Positions 22,058 through 30,760 of a DNA stretch of 64,000 bases are shown piece by piece. The notes under the pieces are model-generated. The model did no database searches. It saw nothing but the letters and a program-made list of their open reading frames with translations, and was not told where the DNA came from. This DNA comes from Mycobacterium rhizamassiliense (GTDB taxonomy: Bacteria > Actinomycetota > Actinomycetes > Mycobacteriales > Mycobacteriaceae), in contig NZ_LT721901.1 in assembly GCF_900157375.1 (NCBI RefSeq), forward strand, positions 862,365-926,364, read 5' to 3'. The position numbers were made by a program, and so were the translations under genes. Within the stretch, counting starts at the first letter, position 1, and each line of letters starts with the position of its first letter.

Positions 22058-24091
22058 ATGACAGCGCAGCCCGCCGAGGAGAACCCCGAAGCCAACAAAG
22101 ACCCGAACCTGTGGCTCGAGGACGTCACCAGCGAGACGGCCCTGGATTGGGTCCGGGCCCGCAACGAGCCGACGATGGCGGAGTTCTGCGATGCCGACTT
22201 CGACCGGATGCGCGCCGAGGCGCTGGAAATCCTCGATACCGATGCCCGCATCCCGTATGTGCGCCGCCGCGGCGAGTACCTGTACAACTTCTGGCGCGAC
22301 GCCGCCAACCCGCGCGGCCTGTGGCGCCGCACCACCCTGGATAGCTACCGCAGCGACTCCCCCGAGTGGGACGTGCTGATCGACGTCGACGAATTGGGCC
22401 GGGCCGACAACGAAAAGTGGGTGTGGGCCGGCGCGAGCGTGATCGAACCGGAGCTCACCCGCGCACTGGTCAACCTGTCCCGCGGCGGCTCGGATGCGGT
22501 GATAGTGCGTGAATTCGACATGCTCACAAGGGAATTCATCGCCGACGGGTTCGAGTTGCCGGAGGCCAAGTCGCAGATCGGCTGGGCCGATCCGGACACC
22601 GTCCTGGTGGGCACCGACTTCGGCCCCGGCTCGCTCACCGAATCCGGCTACCCGCGGATCGTCAAGCGGTGGCACCGGGGCACGCCGCTGGCCGACGCCC
22701 AGGTCGTCTTCGAGGGGTTGCCCGCCGACGTCAGCGTCTCCGCGAACGCCGATCGCACGCCCGGCTTCCAGCGCAGCTTCGCCGGCCGCGCCATCGACTT
22801 CTGGAACGAGGAGATCTACGAGGTGCGCGGCACGGACCTGGTCCGCATCGACGTGCCCACCGACGCTCGCGTGTCGATTCACCGCGAGTGGCTGCTGATC
22901 GAGCCGCGTAGCGATTGGACGGTCGACGGCCGCACCTACTCCGCCGGCTCGCTGCTGGCCGCCGACTACGACGAATACCTTTCCGGCACAGTCAATTTGG
23001 ACGTAGTCTTCGAGCCGGACGAGCACACCTGCCTGCATCAGAGTGCGTGGACGCGCGACCGGCTGCTGCTGGTGACGCTGGCCGACGTGGCCAGCCGGGT
23101 CGAGATCGTCACGCCCGGAACCTGGCAGCGCGAGGTCGTCGGCGGAATACCGCCGGCGACCAACACCGTGATCGCGGCCGCCGACGACACCGGCGACGAG
23201 TTCTTCCTAGACTCCAGCGGATTCGACACGCCCTCGCGCCTGCTGCGCGGCGCGGGCGGCGCGCAGCTGGAGCAGATCAAGTCCGCGCCCGCGTTCTTCG
23301 ACGCCGAAAACCTGGACGTGCAGCAGTATTTCGTGCCATCGAAGGACGGCACCAGCGTCCCGTACTTCGTGGTCCGGTCACGATCCGTCGAAGGCCCCGG
23401 CCCCACCCTGCTGGGCGGGTACGGCGGATTCGAGTCGTCCAAGACCCCCGGCTACAGCGGGGTGCTGGGCAGGCTGTGGCTGGCGCGGGGCGGCACGTAT
23501 GTGATGGCCAACATCCGCGGCGGCGGCGAGTACGGGCCGGGCTGGCACACCCAGGCGATCCGCGAGAACCGGCACAAGGTGGACGAGGATTTCGCTGCGG
23601 TGGCAACCGATTTGGTGGACCGCGGCATCACGACCGTCGAGCAGCTCGGCGCGCAGGGCGGCAGCAACGGCGGGCTGTTGATGGGCATCATGCTGACCAA
23701 GTACCCGGAGAAGTTCGGCGCGCTGGTCTGCGACGTCCCGCTGCTGGACATGAGGCGCTATCACCTGTTGCTGGCCGGCGCCTCCTGGGTCGCCGAATAC
23801 GGCGATCCGGACAACCCGGACGACTGGGAGTTCATCTCGAAATACTCGCCATACCAGAACATTTCGACCACGGCCCACTACCCGCAGGTGCTGTTCACCA
23901 CCTCCACCCGCGACGACCGGGTGCACCCCGGACACGCCCGCAAGATGGTCGCCGCGCTGCAGGCCGCGGGTCACCAGGTGTGGCTTTACGAGAACATCGA
24001 GGGCGGGCACGCCGGCGCGGCCGACAACGAGCAAGCCGCGTTTAAGGCGGCGCTGAGTTATTCGTTCCTGTGGCGGACGCTGTCGGCCTGA
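22058..24091 (+). CDS. Prolyl oligopeptidase family serine peptidase (Rv0457c homologue)
   Basis: S9 family peptidase of 677 residues that would cut short peptides after proline in the cytoplasm. An N-terminal beta-propeller (about residues 75-400) is followed by an alpha/beta hydrolase domain with the nucleophile Ser in [13 protein letters not shown], Asp in [11 protein letters not shown] and His in [28 protein letters not shown] is the classic N-terminal POP motif. The ATG at 22058 was preferred over that at 22049 on family length. It is divergent from the aldehyde dehydrogenase with a 78-bp gap. Confidence 0.94.
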   Translation: MTAQPAEENPEANKDPNLWLEDVTSETALDWVRARNEPTMAEFCDADFDRMRAEALEILDTDARIPYVRRRGEYLYNFWRDAANPRGLWRRTTLDSYRSDSPEWDVLIDVDELGRADNEKWVWAGASVIEPELTRALVNLSRGGSDAVIVREFDMLTREFIADGFELPEAKSQIGWADPDTVLVGTDFGPGSLTESGYPRIVKRWHRGTPLADAQVVFEGLPADVSVSANADRTPGFQRSFAGRAIDFWNEEIYEVRGTDLVRIDVPTDARVSIHREWLLIEPRSDWTVDGRTYSAGSLLAADYDEYLSGTVNLDVVFEPDEHTCLHQSAWTRDRLLLVTLADVASRVEIVTPGTWQREVVGGIPPATNTVIAAADDTGDEFFLDSSGFDTPSRLLRGAGGAQLEQIKSAPAFFDAENLDVQQYFVPSKDGTSVPYFVVRSRSVEGPGPTLLGGYGGFESSKTPGYSGVLGRLWLARGGTYVMANIRGGGEYGPGWHTQAIRENRHKVDEDFAAVATDLVDRGITTVEQLGAQGGSNGGLLMGIMLTKYPEKFGALVCDVPLLDMRRYHLLLAGASWVAEYGDPDNPDDWEFISKYSPYQNISTTAHYPQVLFTTSTRDDRVHPGHARKMVAALQAAGHQVWLYENIEGGHAGAADNEQAAFKAALSYSFLWRTLSA

Positions 24092-24109
24092 CGGCGGAAC
24101 GGCCATAGG

Positions 24110-24430
24110 ATGGTCGGTGTGCCGTTGGAAAGTATCGAGACCGCACTGGTGGTGGTCGGCCTGGTATTCATCATCGCGGGGCACGCGCAGGCGCGCTACC
24201 GCTTCGTCAAGGACCGGCAGCGGGGCCGGCAGCTCTACTGGATCACGTCGGTCGTCGGCATCGTGTGCTTCGCCGTCGGGACGGGGAAACTCTGGCCGAA
24301 CGCCATCGCCTCGGCGGTGATCTTCACCGCCGTCGTCGTGGGAGCGGCGTACATGATCACGCCGTACCTCAAGATCGGCGGTCAGATTTACGCATCCAGC
24401 GCGGAAAACAGGGAGCCCGATCCCGAATGA
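24110..24430 (+). CDS. Small membrane protein of unknown function
   Basis: A 106-residue protein with three hydrophobic segments (about residues 10-25, 42-58 and 63-85) and a hydrophilic tail, ASSAENREPDPE. The start could be the ATG at 24110 or the GTG at 24119. It begins 18 bp after the prolyl oligopeptidase gene, and its stop overlaps the echA2 start (ATGA), so it belongs to that transcript. I recall a toxin-antitoxin pair, mazEF1, at this place in M. tuberculosis; nothing like it is present here. Confidence 0.75.
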   Translation: MVGVPLESIETALVVVGLVFIIAGHAQARYRFVKDRQRGRQLYWITSVVGIVCFAVGTGKLWPNAIASAVIFTAVVVGAAYMITPYLKIGGQIYASSAENREPDPE

Positions 24431-25341
24431 CAACCTCCGACTTCCAGACGCTGCTGTACCGGACGGCGGGCCCGGTCGCGACGATCACGCTGAACCGCCC
24501 CGAGCAGCTCAACACCATCGTGCCGCCCATGCCCGACGAGATCGAGGCGGCGATCGGGCTGGCCGAGCGCGATCACGACATCAAGGTGATCGTGCTGCGC
24601 GGCGCCGGGCGCGCGTTCTCCGGCGGCTACGACTTCGGCGGCGGCTTCCAGCACTGGGGCGAGGCCATGATGACCGACGGCAAGTGGGACCCGGGCAAGG
24701 ACTTCGCGATGGTCAGCGCCCGCGAGACCGGGCCGACGCAGAAGTTCATGGCCATCTGGCGGGCCTCCAAGCCGGTGATCGCCCAGGTGCACGGCTGGTG
24801 CGTCGGCGGCGCGAGCGACTACGCGCTGTGCGCCGACATCATCGTGGCCAGCGAGGACGCGGTGATCGGCACCCCCTACAGCAGGATGTGGGGGGCCTAC
24901 CTGACCGGCATGTGGCTCTACCGGCTGAGCCTGGCCAAGGCCAAGTGGCATTCGCTGACCGGCCGGCCGCTGACCGGCGTCCAGGCCGCCGAGATCGAGC
25001 TGATCAACGAGGCGGTGCCGTTCGAGCGGCTCGAGGCCCGAGTCGCCGAGATCGCCGCCGAGCTGGCCCAGATCCCGTTGTCGCAGCTGCGGGCGCAGAA
25101 ACTCATCGTCAACCAGGCCTACGAGAACATGGGCCTGGCCTCGACCCAGACGCTGGGCGGCATCCTCGACGGCCTGATGCGGAACACTCCCGATGCGCTC
25201 GAGTTCATCAAGACCGCCGAAACCGACGGCGTGCGGGCCGTGGTAGAGCGCCGGGACGGCCCCTTCGGCGATTACAGCCAGGCCCCGCCGGAGCTGCGGC
25301 CCGACCCCACGCACGTCATCACTCCTGATGACGATCATTAG
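24427..25341 (+). CDS. echA2: Enoyl-CoA hydratase/isomerase family protein EchA2
   Basis: Crotonase-fold protein of 304 residues that acts on acyl-CoA substrates, possibly in beta-oxidation. The oxyanion-hole segments are visible: VLRGAGRAFSGGYDFGG and VHGWCVGGASDYALCADI. The two catalytic Glu of classical hydratases are not clearly present (PYSRMWGAYLTG occupies that region), so the reaction may differ from simple hydration. The ATG at 24427 overlaps the preceding stop. It corresponds to Rv0456c by position and length. Confidence 0.9.
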   Translation: MTTSDFQTLLYRTAGPVATITLNRPEQLNTIVPPMPDEIEAAIGLAERDHDIKVIVLRGAGRAFSGGYDFGGGFQHWGEAMMTDGKWDPGKDFAMVSARETGPTQKFMAIWRASKPVIAQVHGWCVGGASDYALCADIIVASEDAVIGTPYSRMWGAYLTGMWLYRLSLAKAKWHSLTGRPLTGVQAAEIELINEAVPFERLEARVAEIAAELAQIPLSQLRAQKLIVNQAYENMGLASTQTLGGILDGLMRNTPDALEFIKTAETDGVRAVVERRDGPFGDYSQAPPELRPDPTHVITPDDDH

Positions 25342-25406
25342 TAAGGTCGGCTAAAAATTGTCCGAACCGGTCGCAGCCCCGACCGCATAGGTGTTACCTT
25401 TGAACC

Positions 25407-25859
25407 ATGTCTCGGCTCAGTAACGGCCTGCGCGCAGGCGCCGCGTTCCTCACCCTTGGTATCGCCGCAACGGTCTTCCCGACCCCCGCGGTAGCCGATT
25501 CCACCGAGGACTTCCCGATCCCGCGCCGGATGATCAACACGACCTGCGACGCCGAGCAACTCCTGGCGGCCACCCGGGACACCAGCCCGGTGTACTACCA
25601 GCGCTACATGATCGACTTCAACAACCACCCGAACGTCCAGCAGGCCACGATCGACAAGGCGCACTGGTTCTACTCGTTGTCGCCCGAGGACCGCCGGACC
25701 TACTCCGAGAACTTCTACGCCCCGGTCTCCGACCCGCTGTGGGTGGCGTGGCCCAACCACATGAAGGTCTTCTTCAACAACAAGGGCGTCGTCGCGAAGT
25801 CCACCGAGGTGTGCACCCAATACCCGGCCGGCGACATGTCGGTGTGGAACTGGGCCTGA
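25407..25859 (+). CDS. Secreted periplasmic protein required for siderophore export (Rv0455c homologue)
   Basis: A 150-residue exported protein with a signal peptide ([25 protein letters not shown]) and a cleavage site near AVADS. The mature part has exactly two cysteines (NTTCDAEQ and EVCTQYP), fitting the disulfide-cinched helical fold described for Rv0455c, which is needed with MmpS4/MmpL4 for secretion of mycobactins. The MmpS/MmpL genes start only a short distance downstream here, supporting that functional link. Role by homology; the pair of Cys and the signal peptide are seen. Confidence 0.9.
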   Translation: MSRLSNGLRAGAAFLTLGIAATVFPTPAVADSTEDFPIPRRMINTTCDAEQLLAATRDTSPVYYQRYMIDFNNHPNVQQATIDKAHWFYSLSPEDRRTYSENFYAPVSDPLWVAWPNHMKVFFNNKGVVAKSTEVCTQYPAGDMSVWNWA

Positions 25860-25873
25860 CCTAGGCCTTAGCC

Positions 25874-25908
25874 GACCGCTTCGGCGGTCTGTCCCCTGAT
25901 CGGGGGAC
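25874..25908 (+). terminator. Tandem hairpin terminator after the Rv0455c homologue
   Basis: GACCGC and GCGGTC (25874-25889) pair around a TTCG tetraloop. One base later GTCCCC and GGGGAC (25891-25908) form a second hairpin. The pair sits 15 bp after the stop codon, so it is a strong terminator candidate. Confidence 0.7.
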
Positions 25909-25978
25909 GCCCAAATCATCTGCATGATGGCCTGTTCGGCGGATGTTGCGTGCGGCGTTTCCGCGCGATATTGGGTGC

Positions 25979-26245
25979 ATGCACACGATCACCGGTTACG
26001 GAACCGACGCCCAGCGCGACACCCTGGCGATCCTGGATCGCGCGAACTCGGCCGCGGGTGCCATCCACCTGCATACCTTCGACGGCGCCGAGATCGTCGA
26101 CGTCGTGGGCGTCGTCTCCGCCCGTCCCACCGGCGTCGAGGTTGCGCTCAAGGTCGGGCGGGCCAGGCGGTACCCGGGCACGCACTGCCGGACGTGCGGA
26201 AGCGAAGTGACGAGCGCAGCCGTCCGCGAGCTGGTCGCGCTGTGA
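25979..26245 (+). CDS. Hypothetical protein
   Basis: An 88-residue protein starting MHTITGYGTDAQRD. It has a short alternating helix/strand pattern and a C-terminal segment with two Cys (THCRTCGSEV) that might bind a metal. I do not recognise the family. An earlier in-frame ATG at 25943 exists. It lies between the terminator after the Rv0455c homologue and the 3' end of the convergent mmpL gene. GC and codon use look normal for the chromosome, which makes a real gene likely but not certain. Confidence 0.55.
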   Translation: MHTITGYGTDAQRDTLAILDRANSAAGAIHLHTFDGAEIVDVVGVVSARPTGVEVALKVGRARRYPGTHCRTCGSEVTSAAVRELVAL

Positions 26246-26257
26246 CTCCCGTCAGCG

Positions 26258-29242
26258 TCAGTAGTGCGGCGAGCTGACCGGGAACCGGTCGGTGTCGGTG
26301 TGCGAGTCGGCCGCACTGTGCCGCGGCGCGTGCGGTTCGGGGGGCAGCATGTAGGCGCGCACCGCCGACCGCGATCCGTACGGCCGCAGCATCTCGCTGG
26401 CGGGGCGGTTGCGCACCCGTTGCGGCCACCAGAACCAGCGCCCCATCAGCGCCGCAACGGACGGCATCATGAACGAACGCACGATCAAGGTGTCGAACAG
26501 CAGACCCAACGCGATGGTGGTACCCACCTGGCCCATCACCCGCAGCGGGCTGATCGCGAACGTCGCCATGGTGGCGGCGAAGACCAGACCCGCGGAGGTC
26601 ACGACGGCGCCGGTGCCGGCCATCGACCGGATGATGCCGGTGTTGATGCCGGCATGGATCTCCTCCTTGAACCGCGACACCAGTAGCAGGTTGTAGTCGG
26701 ATCCCACCGCCAACAGCAGGATGACCGACATCGCCAGCACCATCCAGTGCAGTTCAATGCCCATGATGTCCTGCCACACCAGGACCGAGAGGCCGAACGA
26801 TGCGCCGAGTGACAGCAGCACCGTGCCCACGATCGTGATCGCGGCGACCAGGCTTCGGGTGATGATCAGCATGATGATCAAAATCAGGCTGGCCGCCGAT
26901 ATTCCGGCGATCATCAGGTCGTACTTGGACCCGTCGCGCATGTCCTTGTACACCGCGGCCGTGCCGCCGAGCCAGATCTTGGAGCCCTCCAGCGGGGTCC
27001 CCTTGATGGCTTCCTTTGCCGCCGACTTGATCGGGTCGACGTGCGAAATCCCTTCGGGCGTCGCCGGAGGGACGTCGTGGGAGATGATGAACCGGGCGGC
27101 GTGGCCGTCGGGCGACAGGAACATCTTCAGGCCCCGCTTGAAGTCGGGGTTGTCGAAGACCTCCGGCGGGATGTAGAACGAGTCGTCGTTCTTGGCCGCG
27201 TCGTAGGCCTGCCCCATGGCCGTCGAGTTCTGACTCATCACGTCCATCTGGTCATACATCGAGTTCATCGAACTGTGCATGGTCAGCATCATTTGCTTCA
27301 TCGTCGACATGGTCGCGATCATCGGCGGCATCTGCGCCAGCATCTGCGGCAGCAACGCGTCCATCTGGGCCAGATCGTCGGAGAGGTACTTGAACTTTTC
27401 GACGATCTGATCCAGGCCGTCCAGCGCGTCCAGGATCGACCGCAGCGACCAGCAGGCGGGGATGTCGTAGCAGTGCTTGTCCCAGTAGAAGTAGCTGCGG
27501 ATCGGCCGGAAGAAGTCGTCGAAATTGGCGATCTCGTCGCGCATTTGACTTGTGACGTCCAGCATTTCGTGGGTGAGGCCGTCCATGTGGTGCGTGACGG
27601 CGGCCATCTTCGACGTGATCTCGTACATGCGCTGCATCGTGTCGATGGACATCTGCATGGCGTCGGCCTGCGTGAGCATGTCGGCCATCCGCTTCTTCAT
27701 GTACTCCTGGTTCTCGACCTGCGTGGTGTTCTGCATGCTGATCTGGAACGGGATCGACGTGTGCTCGATGGGCGCTCCCAGCGGCCGGGTGATCGTCTGC
27801 ACGCGCGCGACACCCGGGATGTGGAAGACGAACCGGGCAATTCGGTCCAGCACCAACATGTTCGCCGGGTTACGCATGTCGTGATCGGTCTCGATCATCA
27901 GCAGTTCGGGGTTCATCCGGGCGTTGGAGAAATGCCGCTCCGCGGCCTCATATCCGACGACCGCCTTGGTGCTCGACGGCAGATACTGGCGGTTGTCGTA
28001 GTTCGTCTTATACCCCGGCAGCGCAAGCAATCCGATGAGCGCGATGCCGATGGACACGGCCAGGATCGGCCCGGGCCACCGGACGATGGCGGTGCCCACC
28101 CGTCGCCAGCCCTGCGTCCGCATCTTCCGTTTGGGGTCGAACAGGTGGAAGCGGGTGCGGCTGCCCACGGCCAAGACGGCGGGGCCCAGCGTGAGCGCCG
28201 CGAGGACGGCAACCAGCGTGCCCACCGCGCACGGGACGCCGAGGCTCTGGAAATACGGAAGCCGGGTGAAGCTAAGGCAATACATCGCACCGGCGATGGT
28301 CAGGCCGGAGCCGAGCACGACGTGCGCGGTCCCGTGAAACATGGTGTAGAAAGCCTTTTCTCGGTCCTCGCCGAGGGAGCGCGCCTCCTGATACCGGCCC
28401 AGCACGAAGATCGCGTAGTCGGTGCTCGCCGCGATGACCATCAACACCAGCAGGTTCACCGCGAAGGTCGAGAGGCCAATGATGTTGTTATGGGCCAAGA
28501 ATGCGACCACTTGTCGGGCCGCGAAAAGCTCCAGCACGACCATGAACAGCGTGATGAAGACGGTGATGATCGAGCGGTAAACCCACAGCAGCATGAAGAT
28601 GATCACGACGAACGTGAGCAGCGTGACCAGGATGACGCCCTTGTCACCGGCCGCGGACTGGTCGGCGGTCAGCGCGGCCGCGCCCGTCACATAGGCGTGG
28701 ATACCGGGCGGCGGCGGGCTGTCATCCACCAGCTTGCGGACCTCGCGCACGGACTCGTTGGCTTTGGTCTCGCCCTGGTTACCCCGCAGATAGATCTGCA
28801 CATAGGCGGCCTTGCCGTCGGTGCTCTGCGAGCCGGCCGCCGTCAGCGGGTCTCCCCAGAAATCCTGCACGTGCTCCACGTGCACCGTGTCCGCCTCTAG
28901 CTTCTTGACCAGCGCGTCGTAGTAGTGGTGGGCGTCGTCGCCGAGCGGCTTGTCGCCCTCCAGGACGACCATGATCGCGCTGTCGCTGTCGAACTCCTTG
29001 AACACCTTGCCGACGCGCTGCGTCGCCTGCATCGATGCCGCCTCTTTCGGGCTCATCGGCACGGTGTGTTGCTTGCCAACCGTCTCCAGGTCGGGCACGA
29101 ACATCGACAGGGCCACCACCAGCCCGACCCAGCCCAGGACGATCAGCAGCGCGAATTTGTATACCGCGTGCGCAAAGAACGGCATGTGTGGAAGCCCGAC
29201 CGCCTCGTTATTGCTCGCCTCGACGGCACCGTTGGTGCTCAT
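26258..29242 (-). CDS. MmpL family RND transporter, paired with MmpS
   Basis: Inner-membrane RND transporter of 994 residues, in the MmpL4/MmpL5 group that exports siderophores and small lipids. There is one TM span near residue 30, a periplasmic domain, five spans at about residues 200-380, a second porter domain with a Met-rich coiled-coil insertion (about residues 480-680, e.g. [12 protein letters not shown]), and five further spans. Proton-relay Asp-Tyr pairs are seen in [14 protein letters not shown] and [16 protein letters not shown]. The ATG at 29242 overlaps the mmpS stop. This pair has no counterpart at this place in the M. tuberculosis order I remember. Confidence 0.92.
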   Translation of the reverse strand: MSTNGAVEASNNEAVGLPHMPFFAHAVYKFALLIVLGWVGLVVALSMFVPDLETVGKQHTVPMSPKEAASMQATQRVGKVFKEFDSDSAIMVVLEGDKPLGDDAHHYYDALVKKLEADTVHVEHVQDFWGDPLTAAGSQSTDGKAAYVQIYLRGNQGETKANESVREVRKLVDDSPPPPGIHAYVTGAAALTADQSAAGDKGVILVTLLTFVVIIFMLLWVYRSIITVFITLFMVVLELFAARQVVAFLAHNNIIGLSTFAVNLLVLMVIAASTDYAIFVLGRYQEARSLGEDREKAFYTMFHGTAHVVLGSGLTIAGAMYCLSFTRLPYFQSLGVPCAVGTLVAVLAALTLGPAVLAVGSRTRFHLFDPKRKMRTQGWRRVGTAIVRWPGPILAVSIGIALIGLLALPGYKTNYDNRQYLPSSTKAVVGYEAAERHFSNARMNPELLMIETDHDMRNPANMLVLDRIARFVFHIPGVARVQTITRPLGAPIEHTSIPFQISMQNTTQVENQEYMKKRMADMLTQADAMQMSIDTMQRMYEITSKMAAVTHHMDGLTHEMLDVTSQMRDEIANFDDFFRPIRSYFYWDKHCYDIPACWSLRSILDALDGLDQIVEKFKYLSDDLAQMDALLPQMLAQMPPMIATMSTMKQMMLTMHSSMNSMYDQMDVMSQNSTAMGQAYDAAKNDDSFYIPPEVFDNPDFKRGLKMFLSPDGHAARFIISHDVPPATPEGISHVDPIKSAAKEAIKGTPLEGSKIWLGGTAAVYKDMRDGSKYDLMIAGISAASLILIIMLIITRSLVAAITIVGTVLLSLGASFGLSVLVWQDIMGIELHWMVLAMSVILLLAVGSDYNLLLVSRFKEEIHAGINTGIIRSMAGTGAVVTSAGLVFAATMATFAISPLRVMGQVGTTIALGLLFDTLIVRSFMMPSVAALMGRWFWWPQRVRNRPASEMLRPYGSRSAVRAYMLPPEPHAPRHSAADSHTDTDRFPVSSPHY

Positions 29243-29682
29243 GCGGACTTCACAATGCAAAAGGTTTCAGCGTTCACTCCAGTGATCGACCTCTCGTCTT
29301 TGACCACGTCGTTCACGATGATCTGGCAGCCGATCTGGTCCCCGTCGGTCTGGGCGACCACGTTCACGCTGACCGACGGCAGCGTCGTGGTGACCGAGAG
29401 TGTCCAGGGCAGCGGCACGTTGTCGATCCGGCGCGGCTGTGCGTTGATGTCCAGGTAGTTGATATTGGCGATCGTCCCGTTCCCGTACACCTTGTAGACC
29501 ACGTGCTTGGGGTTGAACGGCTTGATGTCGTCCAGGCTGCTGTTGCCGATGCCCCGATTGTCGTGATCGCCGAAGAACGAGCGGAGCCGCGTGACGCAGA
29601 AACCCGCAACCAGCACCACGACCACGATGACGAGGACGATCCATCCCCGCCTCACCGTGTTGGCGACAGAAGTCTTTGCCAC
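29239..29682 (-). CDS. MmpS family membrane protein
   Basis: Accessory protein of 147 residues for the adjacent MmpL. It has one N-terminal membrane anchor ([21 protein letters not shown]) and an extracytoplasmic beta-sandwich with [20 protein letters not shown], typical of MmpS4/MmpS5, and two Cys (IGCQI and TFCIV) that can pair. Its stop overlaps the mmpL start by four bases, so the two are translationally coupled. A TetR gene lies 125 bp upstream on the same strand and may be cotranscribed and control it. Confidence 0.93.
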   Translation of the reverse strand: MAKTSVANTVRRGWIVLVIVVVVLVAGFCVTRLRSFFGDHDNRGIGNSSLDDIKPFNPKHVVYKVYGNGTIANINYLDINAQPRRIDNVPLPWTLSVTTTLPSVSVNVVAQTDGDQIGCQIIVNDVVKDERSITGVNAETFCIVKSA

Positions 29683-29807
29683 TTAAGGCCTTCCGCTAAC
29701 CGGGCGTCCGGCCGCCCGTTCGATTGCTCCCACTGTGGCGACCAACCGACCGTGGTCGCACGTGTTGCTTTGATGCGCGGTGCGGCGCATGCCAATCCCC
29801 TTCGTGC

Positions 29808-30476
29808 TCATGAGGATTCGGCGACCAGGCCAACGCAGGTCGCGGTCAGTAGCCGGTTGAGTGCAGAGGCGAAATCGATGTTCCACTCGGGCGGGAGCAC
29901 CTCGGGCTCCTCGGCGTAGGCGTCGGTGAGCCGCTGCGGTGGATTGGCGATCTGCCAGAAGGCGGCCGCCATCGAGTACGCGGCGATCAAGACGTCGAAG
30001 GCGCCCGAGCGCCCGAGCGCGGGCAGCGCGCGCTGCGTGGCATCGGCGACGGCGACCGCGGCGACGCTGATGGTCCGCCGGAATTCGACCACCCGCTCGA
30101 TCGGCACCTCGTGCTCGAGATGCAGGTGCAGGTTGGCGAGCAGGTCGCAGAACAGCGTGTCGGCCGCCAGCGCGTTGGCCAGCGTTTCGGCCACCTGTGC
30201 CGGCGACTTGGGTCCGGGCGCGTCCAACTCCGCGCACACCGCCTCCGAGAACCGCACCCATCCCTCGGCGGCCAGGTGCATCAGCACCTCTTTGTGCGAA
30301 GAGAAGTAGCGGCGTACCGCGGAGTAATGAATGCCGGCCCGGCCCGCGACGGCGGTCAGCGTGACCGACGCGACGCCACTTTCGACGGCCAGGGAACGTG
30401 CGGCTTCGACGAGGGCGGCCGCACGTCGGCGCTTGTTCTCCTCGGTGCGGGCGCGTTGAAACGTGAGTTGCGCCAC
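29808..30476 (-). CDS. TetR family regulator of the MmpS/MmpL locus (Rv0452 homologue)
   Basis: A 222-residue TetR repressor. The HTH is at about residues 30-50 (TLTAVAGRAGIHYSAVRRYF), with a ligand-binding domain behind it. The start is taken as the GTG at 30476 (VAQLTFQRARTEENKRRR). A longer frame to 30563 would run through two tandem 23-bp operator-like repeats, so the shorter start is more sensible. It is divergent from the MmpL4-like gene and upstream of mmpS-mmpL, a layout in which one repressor could govern both transporters. Confidence 0.88.
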   Translation of the reverse strand: MAQLTFQRARTEENKRRRAAALVEAARSLAVESGVASVTLTAVAGRAGIHYSAVRRYFSSHKEVLMHLAAEGWVRFSEAVCAELDAPGPKSPAQVAETLANALAADTLFCDLLANLHLHLEHEVPIERVVEFRRTISVAAVAVADATQRALPALGRSGAFDVLIAAYSMAAAFWQIANPPQRLTDAYAEEPEVLPPEWNIDFASALNRLLTATCVGLVAESS

Positions 30477-30485
30477 GCGCCGAAA

Positions 30486-30531
30486 TATAACGCACGTCGC
30501 GTGATTTGTATAACGCACACCATGTGATTTG
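30486..30531. promoter_or_regulatory. Two tandem 23-bp operator-like repeats before the TetR gene
   Basis: TATAACGCAC, any five bases, then GTGATTTG occurs at 30486-30508 and again, immediately, at 30509-30531. Each unit is a loose dyad (CAC N5 GTG). They end 10 bp before the TetR start and lie in the divergent region to the mmpL4-like gene. This is a likely binding site for the TetR protein; the spacing would put two dimers about two helical turns apart. Confidence 0.7.
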
Positions 30532-30760
30532 TCCTGGATCACACTTCCGAAAGCAGTGGTCACCGCGGCGTTTAGTTAGGGTCCCCTTGGTTATACTTCG
30601 ATCGCGGCGCCAACGCGGCGATCGGTAGATTGACTTGCAGCGACGGACCAAGCTGTCCGGCGGCGCAACACCAACCGGTGAGGGGATTGAAGAATTCTAG
30701 GCTTCTGGCTCGGTTACCGGCCGGCCGCCGGTTCCCGGCGGATGGCCCGGTGACGTCCGC

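Noticed and set aside
30575..30600. Possible iron box upstream of mmpL4
   Set aside because: The dyad is weak and too far from the consensus to support IdeR control.
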